The notes below the pieces were generated by a model that made no database searches, was not told the origin of the DNA, and worked only from the letters and a program-made list of their open reading frames with translations. Of a stretch of 64,000 bases of DNA, positions 38,359-46,692 are shown in pieces. The position numbers were made by a program, and so were the translations under genes. The DNA comes from Streptomyces sp. MMBL 11-1 (GTDB taxonomy: Bacteria; Actinomycetota; Actinomycetes; Streptomycetales; Streptomycetaceae). Within the stretch, counting starts at the first letter, position 1. The number at the start of each line of letters is the position of its first letter. The DNA lies in NCBI RefSeq assembly GCF_028622875.1, contig NZ_CP117709.1:3661001-3725000 (forward strand). Direction: 5' to 3'.

Positions 38359-38543
38359 GGGGAATGCGGTCCGAAAGTTCGGAAACTTTCCCTACAGCGA
38401 TCCCGGCCCCAGCTCGGAAAACGCGCGCTAGGTGTGACGCCGGACCCCGGCCCCCCAGCGACCACGACCCTTGATACCACTGGGCAATCGGCACTTCGGC
38501 ACGCTGAGAATGGGTCAGTTAACGACCTGTTAAGGGGGTGCTA
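38359..38543 (+). other. Probable cos/packaging region
   Basis: This gene-free 185-base stretch sits between HNH and terS, where cos lies in many phages of this order. It contains a GC-rich block (GGACCCCGGCCCCCCAGCG) and a hairpin GAAAGTTCGGAAACTTTC (38370-38388 area). The nick site cannot be read without knowing the phage ends. Confidence 0.35.
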
Positions 38544-38987
38544 ATGAGCCGCGCGAAGTCCCCAGACATGCGAACCGGGAATGCGAATACCGCCGCTTCC
38601 GTGGACGCTGCCCCCATCGTGTATGAGGGTCGAGCGCCCCGGGTGCCTGCCCATTTGAAGGCCACGGGCAAGGACGTTTGGCGCAATGTCTGGTCAGCCG
38701 GCATGGGTGCCTACTCCCCCGAAACTGACCGGAACGTAATCCTTCGGTACTGCGAACTTCATGACCGACGCGCTGACCTACTCGCGCTTGTCGACGCTGA
38801 CGGCTTCATGTCTGAGGGGTACAACGGTCAGCCCGTTGCACACCCGATGCTCCGCTATGTCGAGTCGACGGAGAAGGAACTCCGCTCGATTGAAACGGCG
38901 ATTGGCTTCACGCCTGAGTCGCGCTTGCGCCTGGGCATCGTTGCCGCTGAGGCCCGGAAGGTGTCCGCCGGTCCGGAAGATTTCTGA
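38544..38987 (+). CDS. terS: Terminase small subunit (P27 family)
   Basis: A 147-residue small terminase. The region KDVWRNVWSAGMGAYSPETDRNVILRYCELHDR, in two blocks, is typical of P27-type subunits, which recognise phage DNA and recruit TerL. ATG 38544 has AAGGGG seven bases upstream. The TGA stop is inside the acceptor stem of the following tRNA. The reading frame is the same as that of terL, with only TGA codons between. Confidence 0.85.
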   Translation: MSRAKSPDMRTGNANTAASVDAAPIVYEGRAPRVPAHLKATGKDVWRNVWSAGMGAYSPETDRNVILRYCELHDRRADLLALVDADGFMSEGYNGQPVAHPMLRYVESTEKELRSIETAIGFTPESRLRLGIVAAEARKVSAGPEDF

Positions 38988-39058
38988 GTGTGGCGTAACA
39001 GTGGCAAGCGCACGGGGTTTCAGACCCCGGGGCATGGGTTCGACTCCCGTCACTCAGA
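38984..39058 (+). tRNA. tRNA with anticodon UCA (would read UGA)
   Basis: A complete 75-base cloverleaf: acceptor CTGAGTG/CACTCAG, T8, D-stem GCGT/GCGC, A14 and GG in the D-loop, anticodon stem CGGGG/CCCCG, loop TTTCAGA (T33, anticodon TCA, G37), variable loop GGGC, T-stem ATGGG/CCCGT with TTCGACT, discriminator A, no CCA. All stems pair. UCA is the anticodon of opal suppressors and of tRNA-Sec. G37 and C1:G72 with A73 are not what tRNA-Sec or tRNA-Trp usually show. The amino acid cannot be told from sequence. It starts four bases before the end of terS. Confidence 0.75.
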
Positions 39059-39077
39059 CTGAAAGGGGGGATGACCG

Positions 39078-40643
39078 GTGACAGGAATTGATCCGGTCAT
39101 CGCTCGCCACATCCCCGCTGACGCCCCGTTTCCTTCTGAGGGTTACCGGGTGGCGAAGTGGATTGAAGAGTTTTGCTACCTGACTGGGAGCTTCGCCGGC
39201 CAACCGTTCCGGCTTCTCCCGTGGCAGCGTCAGCTACTCATTGACTCGTACGAACTGACGCAAGACACCTTCGGGCGTTGGCGTCGAAAGCACCGCACGG
39301 TTGTTGTGTGCGTGGCGCGCAAGAACGGCAAGAGCACGATTGCCGCTGCCATCATGCTCTATCACCTTGTGGCCGATCGGGGCGACGCTCAGCGGCAGAT
39401 CATCGCCGCTGCGAATGACCGCAATCAGGCGCGCATGGTCTTCGACTCCGCGAAGCAAATGGTTAACGCGTCTCCGAAGCTGAGCGCGGTATGCACCGTT
39501 CAGCGCGACGTGATCCGGTTCAAGGACAACACTTACCGGGTCGTGTCTGCGGACGCCGGACGTCAGCAAGGTCTCAACCCTTCCGCTGTGAGTCTGGACG
39601 AATACGCGTTCTCGAAGAACTCCGACTTGTTCGACGCGCTGACGCTGGGTTCCGCCGCGCGTAACCAACCGATGTTTCTGATCATTTCGACCGCTGGGCC
39701 TGATCCGGACGGACCCTTCGCCGCGCTGTGTGAGCAAGGTGAGCGGGTCAACTCCGGTGAGGCTGACGACCCGACGTTGTTCTATCGGTCGTGGGGCCCG
39801 AAGCTGGGTCAGACCGTGGATCACCTCGACCCCGAAGTGTGGGCGGCGTGCAATCCGTCGTACGAGATTTTGAACCCAGATGACTTCAAGGCGGCAGCGC
39901 AGCGGAGCACGGAAGCTAGCTTCCGCATCTACCGACTGAGTCAGTTCGTCCGTGGCGCGTCCACGTGGCTTCCGCATGGGCTTTGGGATTCTCTCGTCTC
40001 GACGGACGACCCGCTTGAGCCTGGGGACGAAGTTGTCTTGGGCTTCGATGGGTCCTGGAAGGGCGACAGCACGGCCCTAGTCGCTTGTCGCGTACGGGAC
40101 TTGAAGGTGTCCGTCCTGGGCCACTGGGAAGCGCCGGCCGACGATGTGCATTGGCGTGTCCCCATGGCGGACGTCCGCGATTCGCTTCACGTCGCGCTCG
40201 ACACGTACCGGGTCCGGAACCTTGTTGCCGACCCGTACCGCTGGGAAGAGACGCTAGACAACCTTGAGGCTGACGGCTTCCCGGTTGAGGCGTTTCCCAC
40301 CAACTCCCTGAAGCGCATGATCCCAGCGACCCAGGCGATTTACGACGCCTGCCGCGATGGCCGGTTGTGCCACGACGGGAATCCGGCGCTAGCTCGCCAC
40401 ATCGGAAATGCCGTTCTGAAGGAAGACAAGAACGGCGCGCGAGTAACGAAGGAATACGCCGCAAGCCGTCGAAAGATTGACCTTGCTATCGCGATGATCC
40501 TTGCTGTTCACGGCGCGATCATGTGGCGCGAAGACAACGGGGCCCACGTCGATACGGCGATTCTCGCCACGTGGGAAGGCGACGACGGGCACGTGTTCAC
40601 GTCCGGTCTGCCCGACGCTGACGCCTACTTCTCTGACATCTGA
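39078..40643 (+). CDS. terL: Terminase large subunit
   Basis: A 521-residue packaging motor. The ATPase half has TVVVCVARKNGKSTIAAAIM (Walker A type) and later VSLDEYAFSKNSDLFDAL (Walker B, DE). The nuclease half has VLGFDGSWKGDSTALVACRV and MIWRED-type acidic residues toward the C-terminus. It cuts and pumps phage DNA into proheads. GTG 39078 follows GAAAGGGGGG. The phiC31-like order terS-tRNA-terL-portal is clear. Confidence 0.93.
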   Translation: MTGIDPVIARHIPADAPFPSEGYRVAKWIEEFCYLTGSFAGQPFRLLPWQRQLLIDSYELTQDTFGRWRRKHRTVVVCVARKNGKSTIAAAIMLYHLVADRGDAQRQIIAAANDRNQARMVFDSAKQMVNASPKLSAVCTVQRDVIRFKDNTYRVVSADAGRQQGLNPSAVSLDEYAFSKNSDLFDALTLGSAARNQPMFLIISTAGPDPDGPFAALCEQGERVNSGEADDPTLFYRSWGPKLGQTVDHLDPEVWAACNPSYEILNPDDFKAAAQRSTEASFRIYRLSQFVRGASTWLPHGLWDSLVSTDDPLEPGDEVVLGFDGSWKGDSTALVACRVRDLKVSVLGHWEAPADDVHWRVPMADVRDSLHVALDTYRVRNLVADPYRWEETLDNLEADGFPVEAFPTNSLKRMIPATQAIYDACRDGRLCHDGNPALARHIGNAVLKEDKNGARVTKEYAASRRKIDLAIAMILAVHGAIMWREDNGAHVDTAILATWEGDDGHVFTSGLPDADAYFSDI

Positions 40644-40650
40644 TTCCAGT

Positions 40651-40666
40651 CCACTCACGTGAGTGG
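40651..40666. promoter_or_regulatory. Operator-like palindrome (CIR type), copy 2
   Basis: CCACTCACGTGAGTGG, a perfect palindrome, lies in the 46-base gap between terL and the portal gene. Confidence 0.7.
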
Positions 40667-40689
40667 GCTGCACCCTCGAAGGGGGCACT

Positions 40690-42054
40690 ATGGGTTTTTG
40701 GTCTGCTCTCTTCGGGGGTGGGAACTCTCCGGCGCTCGACGCTGCGGAGTCCCGGGCGTGGGAGCCGTACGACCCGACCTTGTACAGCTTTGGGTCAGCG
40801 GCGGCGTCAGGTGAGCGTGTAACGCCCCATGAGGCTCTTCAGGTGTCTGCGGTCTTCGGGTGTGTCCGTCTGCTCTCAGAAACGATTGCAACCCTTCCGC
40901 TGACGTCGTACAGCAAGAGGGGCGGAGCGCGTCGAGAGATCACGTCGCCTGATTGGCTGGACTACCCGAACGCCGAACCGGGTGGGATGGGTCGGATTGA
41001 CATTCTGTCCCAGACGGTTCTTTCCCTTCTCCTTCAGGGCAACGCCTTCATAGCCGTGCGCTGGGCCGGCCCGAACATCGCGGGTCTTGATGTGTTGGAC
41101 CCAACGAAGATTCACGTTCACATGGTCATGGTGGACGGAATGCGTCGCAAGGTTTTTGAGGCGTACGACATTGACGACGACGGCAACGAAGTGTTGCTTG
41201 GGTGGTTCACGCCGCGCGACGTCCTTCACATTCCCGGAATGATGTTGCCTGGTGACTTCGTCGGGTGCTCGCCCATTACCTACGCGCGTGAGTCCATCGG
41301 GCTTGCCCTTGCGGCTCAGAAGTACGGCAGCAAGTTTTTCGCGAACGGTGCGATGCCGGGCGCGATCGTTGAGGTTCCGGGCACCATGTCCGAAGAGGGG
41401 CTTGCCCGCGCGCGTGAGGCTTGGCGCGCTGCCAACTCCGGCGTTGACAACGCTCACAGGGTGGCGCTGCTGACTGAAGGCGCGAAGTTCTCGAAGGTGG
41501 CTATGAGCCCCGACGAAGCCCAGTTCCTTGAGACTCGTCAGTTTCAGGTGCCAGAGATTGCACGCATCTTCGGCGTTCCGCCGCACCTGATCAGCGACGC
41601 CACGAACTCAACTTCGTGGGGCTCCGGCCTTGCTGAGCAGAATATTGCCTTCACGATGTTCAGCCTTCGTCCGTGGCTTGAGCGTATCGAGTCGGGTTTT
41701 AACCGACTGCTTTTCGCTGAGACAGCGGACCGCATGAAGTTCGTGAAGTTCAACTTGGACGAGATCAAGCGCGGGGCTCCGAAGGAACGAATGGAGCTTT
41801 GGAGCCTGGGCCTTCAGAACGGCATTTACTCGATTGACGAAGTGCGTGCGGCTGAAGATATGCCCCCGCTCCCCGACGGGTTGGGCGAGTCGTACCGGGT
41901 GCCCATGAATCTCAGTGAAGTCACTGACGAACCTGAGCCGGCCCCCACTCCCCCAGCCATTGAAGCCCCGGTATCTGAACCGGGCGAAGAGCCGGATAAC
42001 GCCGAAGGCGACCCGGACGATAAGGGGGAAACCGAGGATGACGACGACGCGTGA
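40690..42054 (+). CDS. Portal protein (HK97 type)
   Basis: A 454-residue portal: MGFWSALFGGGNSPALDAAES at the start (chosen at ATG 40690 after GGGGG), VFGCVRLLSETIATLPLTSY, and DVLHIPGMMLPGDFVGCSPI are signatures of the HK97 gp3 family. Twelve copies form the DNA gate of the head. The C-terminal 50 residues are Pro/Glu/Asp-rich and disordered. The gene overlaps the next one by 17 bases. Confidence 0.93.
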   Translation: MGFWSALFGGGNSPALDAAESRAWEPYDPTLYSFGSAAASGERVTPHEALQVSAVFGCVRLLSETIATLPLTSYSKRGGARREITSPDWLDYPNAEPGGMGRIDILSQTVLSLLLQGNAFIAVRWAGPNIAGLDVLDPTKIHVHMVMVDGMRRKVFEAYDIDDDGNEVLLGWFTPRDVLHIPGMMLPGDFVGCSPITYARESIGLALAAQKYGSKFFANGAMPGAIVEVPGTMSEEGLARAREAWRAANSGVDNAHRVALLTEGAKFSKVAMSPDEAQFLETRQFQVPEIARIFGVPPHLISDATNSTSWGSGLAEQNIAFTMFSLRPWLERIESGFNRLLFAETADRMKFVKFNLDEIKRGAPKERMELWSLGLQNGIYSIDEVRAAEDMPPLPDGLGESYRVPMNLSEVTDEPEPAPTPPAIEAPVSEPGEEPDNAEGDPDDKGETEDDDDA

Positions 42055-42682
42055 ACTGCGCGTTGCCGTTGGAGCACTCGAAGAGCGCGCGTCTGATGAC
42101 GGGCGCATTTCTATGCGCGGGTACGCCTACCGGTTCAACGAACTGAGTCAGGATCTCGGCGGATTCCGGGAGCGCATTGTTCCTGGGGCGGGTGCTCCGT
42201 CGCTACGTCAGAACGACGTATACGCAACTTTCAACCACAACGCTTCGGCACTGCTAGGGCGTACTTCGTCCGGCACGCTGCGGGTTGGTGAAGACCGCGA
42301 AGGCGGCTTCTATGAGATCGATCTACCGGATACGACGGTTGGTCGTGACGTCGCTGAGCTTCTGAAGCGTGGCGACCTGAAGGGTTCTTCCTTCACCTTC
42401 CGCGTGCTTGACGGCGGGCAGCGTCGAGCGGCTGAGGATGACCCGGAAACGGGCCTTCCCGTCCGTGAGATCACTGCCATGGATGTATCAGAGCTGGGCC
42501 CGGTTACCAACCCTGCCTATCTCACAACTCAGGCTTCTCTTCGCTCGATCGAAGAGGCGCTGTGTATCGGGGAGTTCGCGCCCCCGGCTTCTGACGAAGC
42601 GCGCGATTCCCAGCCGGCGAGCGACGACGCCCCGGTTTCTCACCCTGACGCGCGTGCCCTTGTCCGCGCTCTTTCCCAGTAA
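42038..42682 (+). CDS. Prohead protease (HK97 gp4 family)
   Basis: A 214-residue serine protease of the U35 family. It opens MTTTRELRVAVGALEERASD, and the conserved core is YATFNHNASALLGRTSSGTLRV (His) and LKGSSFTFRVLD (Ser). It trims the N-terminal scaffold of the capsid protein during head maturation. The tail is Ala/Asp/Ser-rich. ATG 42038 follows AAGGGGGAAACCGAGG inside the end of the portal gene. Confidence 0.9.
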   Translation: MTTTRELRVAVGALEERASDDGRISMRGYAYRFNELSQDLGGFRERIVPGAGAPSLRQNDVYATFNHNASALLGRTSSGTLRVGEDREGGFYEIDLPDTTVGRDVAELLKRGDLKGSSFTFRVLDGGQRRAAEDDPETGLPVREITAMDVSELGPVTNPAYLTTQASLRSIEEALCIGEFAPPASDEARDSQPASDDAPVSHPDARALVRALSQ

Positions 42683-42692
42683 GGGGCTCCAC

Positions 42693-43871
42693 ATGGACGC
42701 AACTACTCTGTCCGCGAACTTTGAGGCGCGCGAGAAGGCCACTGCTGAGCTTCGCAAGCTTGCTGACGACTTCGCGGGTAAGGACATGACCGCTGACGCG
42801 CGGCAGACCGAAGAGCGTCTGCTTACTGCGGTTGCCGACTTTGACGGCCGGATCAAGCGCGGCATTGAGGCGATCAAGGCGACCGACGCTGTCACTTCGC
42901 TTCTCGCTGGTCTTCAGGGCTCCGGCTCCGGCGTTCAGCGTTCGGCGGACGTAGACGACGCCGACACCCTTCGGTCCGGCAATCTGGGTGAGTCGCGCGC
43001 GTTCGAGTTCGCGCCTGAGAAGCGCGACGGCACGAAGGCGGGTAACCCTAACGTCCTGTCGCGCACCCTTTACGGTCAGCTCATTGCCCAGGCTGTTGAG
43101 CGCTCCGCGATTATGCGTGGCGGCGCGACGACCTTCACCACGTCGGACGCCAACCCGATGGACTTCACGGTCATCACGGGGCGGTCTACCGCCGCAATTG
43201 TCGGGGAGGGTCAGGAGGTTCCGGAGTCCTACCCGACCACGATCCAGCGGAGCATGGGCGGCTTCAAGTACGGTCACGCTGCGGTCGTCTCGTACGAATT
43301 CGCGACTGATCAGGTTCTCGACCTTATCGGCTTCCTTGTCTCGGACGCGGGTCCGGCGATCGGTGACGGTATGGCACGTCACTTCCTGACCGGCACCGGT
43401 ACGGGTCAGCCGCGCGGCATCCTCACCGACGCTTCGCCGGCCAACGCGACCTTCGCCCTGACCGACACGGACAGCAAGGTTTCCGACGCGCTGATTGACC
43501 TGTTCCACGAAGTCCCGTCTTCGTACCGCAAGAACGCGAAGTACGTTGTCAACGACCTTCGCGCGGCTCAGATGCGCAAGCTGAAGGACTCGAACGGTCA
43601 GTACCTTTGGCAGTCGGGTCTGACGGTCGGTGCTCCGGATTCCTTCAACGGCAAGATCGTTGAGAGCGACGACGGTATGCCCGTTGACAAGATCCTGTTT
43701 GCCGACCTGAGCAAGTACCGGGTCCGCTTCGCTGGGTCGCTCCGCGTGGACCGTTCCACTGACGTCAAGTTCTCCACTGACGAGATCGTTTACCGGTTCC
43801 TTCAGCGCGCGGACGGGCTTCTTGTTGACACCCGTGGCGCGAAGGTTCTGACCGTTGGTCCGGGTGCCTGA
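42693..43871 (+). CDS. Major capsid protein (HK97 fold)
   Basis: A 392-residue capsid protein. Residues 1-100 are a helical delta domain (TELRKLADDFAGKDMTADAR) removed by the protease. The rest fits the HK97 fold, with TVITGRSTAAIVGEGQEVPE, GHAAVVSYEFATDQVLDLIG and GTGTGQPRGILTD. ATG 42693 follows AAGGGG; the frame extends 95 codons upstream inside the protease gene but this is a shadow. A terminator with an operator-like loop follows it. Confidence 0.95.
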   Translation: MDATTLSANFEAREKATAELRKLADDFAGKDMTADARQTEERLLTAVADFDGRIKRGIEAIKATDAVTSLLAGLQGSGSGVQRSADVDDADTLRSGNLGESRAFEFAPEKRDGTKAGNPNVLSRTLYGQLIAQAVERSAIMRGGATTFTTSDANPMDFTVITGRSTAAIVGEGQEVPESYPTTIQRSMGGFKYGHAAVVSYEFATDQVLDLIGFLVSDAGPAIGDGMARHFLTGTGTGQPRGILTDASPANATFALTDTDSKVSDALIDLFHEVPSSYRKNAKYVVNDLRAAQMRKLKDSNGQYLWQSGLTVGAPDSFNGKIVESDDGMPVDKILFADLSKYRVRFAGSLRVDRSTDVKFSTDEIVYRFLQRADGLLVDTRGAKVLTVGPGA

Positions 43872-43887
43872 TCCTTCCTAGGTGACT

Positions 43888-43923
43888 GGGGCTCAGCCTG
43901 CTTACGCGAGTAGGTTGAGCCCC
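43888..43923 (+). terminator. Terminator stem with an operator-like palindrome in its loop (CIR copy 3)
   Basis: GGGGCTCA (43888-43895) pairs with TGAGCCCC (43916-43923). The loop is almost exactly the repeated element, CCTGCTTACGCGAGTAGG (43897-43914), with one mismatch to the palindrome. It follows the capsid gene, where transcript levels are often adjusted. Confidence 0.7.
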
Positions 43924-43954
43924 TTCCCCTGGGCCTCTTGGAAGGGGGCGCAGC

Positions 43955-44323
43955 GTGGCGTACGCGACTCTTGAAGAGCTTCGCGCGCTTGACGGGCTGG
44001 ATGACGCCCAGCTCTTTTCTGACGAACTTCTGTCAGACGCAATTGACTTCAGCGTGGAAACCGTCGAAGTGTACTGCGGCCGGAAGTGGGACACGGCAGA
44101 GAACCCGACGCCGGAAGTTATCCGTTGGTGCGTGCGCACTCTCGCGCGGCAATACGTGCTCGACCACATGTCGCGCATTCCCGATCGGGCACTTCAGGTG
44201 CAGTCGGAATTCGGTTCCATTCAGCTCGCCCAGGCGGGGGGCAACTGGCGTCCGACGTCGCTGCCCGAAGTCAACGCGAAGTTGAATCTGTACCGGGCCA
44301 GGCTCCCGTTCATCTTCATGTAA
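43955..44323 (+). CDS. Head-tail connector (gp6-like)
   Basis: A 122-residue protein of the head-tail adaptor type: MAYATLEELRALDGLDDAQL and EVYCGRKWDTAENPTPEVIR, with a helical fold as in HK97 gp6 family proteins. It would sit beneath the portal. GTG 43955 follows GAAGGGGG. Assigned mainly by position and the DxQLFSDE...AIDF pattern. Confidence 0.75.
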   Translation: MAYATLEELRALDGLDDAQLFSDELLSDAIDFSVETVEVYCGRKWDTAENPTPEVIRWCVRTLARQYVLDHMSRIPDRALQVQSEFGSIQLAQAGGNWRPTSLPEVNAKLNLYRARLPFIFM

Positions 44324-44332
44324 GGGGCGGGC

Positions 44333-44770
44333 GTGGCACTCATTTTTGACGCGAAGGTGCGACTGTTCGACGCGCTGAAGGTTGTGATTCCGGGCGACGT
44401 CCAATGCACCTTCGCGGAAACGGGAGACACCTCCCGACGCAAGACCGTATGGCTAGGGGCAACGGTTGATGACGACCTTGCCCCCGTGGCGATGCGCGCC
44501 GGAGCGAAGCCGACGAACGTAACCGGCTACGTGGAAGCGCACGCCGTAGTCACAACCCCGGGCAACCCGATTGACGCTGAGCGCGCCGTGTACGGCATTC
44601 GCGACTACGTCAAGGAAGCGTGCGCAGCGATGAACGCTGACCTTGCTTCGGTGCCTGGGCTTCTCGACGTGCGGCCGGAGTCGGCTTCCGTCGAGTCAAC
44701 CGAAACCACTGACGGCGCTTACTCGGCGCTGACTGTTCGCGTCCGTGTTCGTGGGCGCGTCTACCAATAG
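44333..44770 (+). CDS. Tail completion/terminator-type protein
   Basis: This 145-residue protein lies between the connector and the tail tube, where siphoviruses encode head closure or tail terminator proteins. It has alternating beta-strand pattern (VTGYVEAHAVVTTPGNPIDA) and a mixed C-terminus. No family motif is certain, so the role is taken from gene order. GTG 44333 has AAGGGGCGG upstream. Confidence 0.6.
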   Translation: MALIFDAKVRLFDALKVVIPGDVQCTFAETGDTSRRKTVWLGATVDDDLAPVAMRAGAKPTNVTGYVEAHAVVTTPGNPIDAERAVYGIRDYVKEACAAMNADLASVPGLLDVRPESASVESTETTDGAYSALTVRVRVRGRVYQ

Positions 44771-44784
44771 AAGGGGGCGCACGC

Positions 44785-45768
44785 ATGGCGCTTGACGCAA
44801 GCATTGGCATTGGGCAGGAAGACGCTTACGGAGTTCTGTCCGCTGTCGTTGAGGGATACGAGGGTCAGGCGGATTCATGGAAGACAACCCGCGAGTTCAT
44901 TGAGTCGGTTGGCTTCCGCGCGGGTATGCAGACGGCGCGCGCTGACCGCCGGAACATCGTCAATATGGGCGGTGAGGGGGAGGTCGAAGTCGATGTTCTC
45001 GACGCCGGAGCCGCGTCCCTCCTGAAGTCGGCTTTCGACAAGGCCACTGTCACCGATTCGGCCGGCGTCCGAACCACGGTCTTCGAGACTTCCGACGTTT
45101 CTGAGGCTCCGTCATTCTCGGCTCAGATGGTTCGCCCGGGTACCGATGGCAGCAAGGTTGCTTACAAGCATCTGGGTTGTGTCGCTACTGAGTGGAGCCT
45201 TACCGCTGAGGTCGAAGAGGCTGTCAAGCTCAACGTCAGCTTTGACTTTCAGGACGTCACGCACACTTCGGTTGCGGGTCAGATCGTCGCTCCCGTGTAC
45301 CCGGTTGAGGCGTACCCGTACGACTGGACTCGTACCGGGGTTGTTCTGTCCCGGGACGGCAGCGCGGTTGCGTTCGACGCCACGTCGCTTGAGCTGACTG
45401 GCGAGCTGGGCATGAAGACCGACCGGCGCTTTCTTCGCGCGAACGAATTGAAGAAGAAGCCGATTCGGAACGCTGTCCCGACGTACGAAGGCAACCTTGA
45501 GGGCGAGTTCAGCGCCGCGTCCCTGGGACTGTATGAGGCGTTCATTGCTGGTGAGCTGTGCGCGCTGAAGGTGACCTTCGCGGGTGTTCTTCCCGGTACG
45601 TCGCTCACCGTTGAGTGCCCCGCGATTCAGTTCACGGGTGAGTCTCCCGAAGCGGCTACCGACGAAGTCACCGTTCACAATCTCCCCTTCCGCGTGCTCG
45701 ACCCGGGCGACGGTACCGCCGCTGTGAAGCTGACGTACGTCGAGCCTGGTACGCCGGTAGAGCCGTAG
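44785..45768 (+). CDS. Major tail tube protein
   Basis: The 327-residue protein begins MALDASIGIGQEDAYGVLSA and has the long beta-rich body with a later Ig-like part (VEPGTPVEP end) expected of a tail tube subunit. It lies just before the tail assembly genes. Its TAG stop shares a G with the GTG of the next gene (TAGTG), suggesting coupled translation. Confidence 0.8.
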   Translation: MALDASIGIGQEDAYGVLSAVVEGYEGQADSWKTTREFIESVGFRAGMQTARADRRNIVNMGGEGEVEVDVLDAGAASLLKSAFDKATVTDSAGVRTTVFETSDVSEAPSFSAQMVRPGTDGSKVAYKHLGCVATEWSLTAEVEEAVKLNVSFDFQDVTHTSVAGQIVAPVYPVEAYPYDWTRTGVVLSRDGSAVAFDATSLELTGELGMKTDRRFLRANELKKKPIRNAVPTYEGNLEGEFSAASLGLYEAFIAGELCALKVTFAGVLPGTSLTVECPAIQFTGESPEAATDEVTVHNLPFRVLDPGDGTAAVKLTYVEPGTPVEP

Positions 45769-46199
45769 TGGCGCAGCGGTCCGCGTACACGGTTCGTGTC
45801 GATGGACTGAGGGAGTTTCAGCGCAACGTGCGTTCGCTGAGGGACAAGGAATTGAACAAGGCAGTTCGTGAAGCCAACAAGGCTTCCGGGGAAATCCTTG
45901 TCCCTCAGGCGAAGCACGAAAGTCCGGACGGGAAGCGCGACGCGAAGTCGTCGAAGAAGTACCGTCCGGGCAAGCTGGATAAGTCCATCAAGGTCACGGC
46001 GTCCGCGAAGGGCGCTGTCATTAAGGCCGGCTCAGCGGCACGTGTGCCCTATGCCGCCGCTATTCACTTCGGTTTCCGGAAGCGAAACATTCGCCCGAAC
46101 CGATTCCTTTTCCGCGCTATGGCGCGACGCTCCGACCAAGTTGCCGCCACGTATGAGCGGCGAATCCACGCGGTCGTTCAGAGATTCTTGGAGAGTTGA
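45768..46199 (+). CDS. HK97 gp10-type tail/connector protein
   Basis: A 143-residue protein with the family start YTVRVDGLREFQRNVRSLRD, a basic loop (GKRDAKSSKKYRPGKLDKSI) and the conserved end AAIHFGFRKRNIRPNRFLF. HK97 gp10 proteins act at the head-tail joint. GTG 45768 overlaps the previous stop by one base. Confidence 0.85.
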   Translation: MAQRSAYTVRVDGLREFQRNVRSLRDKELNKAVREANKASGEILVPQAKHESPDGKRDAKSSKKYRPGKLDKSIKVTASAKGAVIKAGSAARVPYAAAIHFGFRKRNIRPNRFLFRAMARRSDQVAATYERRIHAVVQRFLES

Positions 46200-46200
46200 T

Positions 46201-46482
46201 ATGCCCGCGAAGAAGCCCGCTTTCGTTCCCCCGACCGACTTCACGCTTGACCTGAAGCTTGAGTCTCTGACCATTGACGAGATCGACGCCATTGAGGAGA
46301 TTACGGGTCAGCCGCTCGACGCGCTGAACAAGCCTGGTTCGCGGCGCGCTCCGATGCTCAAGGCGATGGCGTTCGTGGTCATGAAGCGGAAGCACCCGGA
46401 ATTCTCCATTGAGGACGCTGGGGCGCTCCGTATCAACCTGAAGGGCAAGGGCAAGGCGGACCCTACCGCGACCAACGCGTAA
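46201..46482 (+). CDS. Tail assembly chaperone, short form (gpG-like)
   Basis: A 93-residue protein, MPAKKPAFVPPTDFTLDLKL at the start, IDAIEEITGQPLDALNKPG in the middle. In siphoviruses this position codes for a chaperone of the tape measure protein, made together with a longer frameshifted form. A -1 open frame without a start codon follows at once (see the 46201-46682 entry). Confidence 0.8.
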   Translation: MPAKKPAFVPPTDFTLDLKLESLTIDEIDAIEEITGQPLDALNKPGSRRAPMLKAMAFVVMKRKHPEFSIEDAGALRINLKGKGKADPTATNA

Positions 46483-46682
46483 TTGCTTGCGCACGTCTGA
46501 TCGGCCACTTCAAGGGGCTTACGTGGTCAGACGTGCGCAGCATGGAACTTCGCGATTTCAACGCGTTGGTTGAGCAGATGACGGAAGACGTCGAGGCAGA
46601 GCGCAAGGAAGTTCAGCGCGCCGGACGTGGCAGGGGCGGCAACGCTCAGGGTGGGGAACGGCGTACGCCGGTCATGACTTAA
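46201..46682 (+). CDS. Tail assembly chaperone, frameshifted long form (gpGT-like)
   Basis: A second frame, -1 relative to the short form, runs from a stop at 46411 to TAA 46680 and continues IACARLIGHFKGLTWSDVRS, MELRDFNALVEQMTEDV and a basic, Gly-rich tail. It has no good start. The conserved rule for dsDNA phage tails is a ribosomal frameshift here. The only slip-prone sequence in the window is AAGGGCAAGGGCAAGG near 46438-46456, which is not a canonical X XXY YYZ heptamer. Length about 160 residues. Confidence 0.65.
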
Positions 46683-46692
46683 GGGCGGCGCT

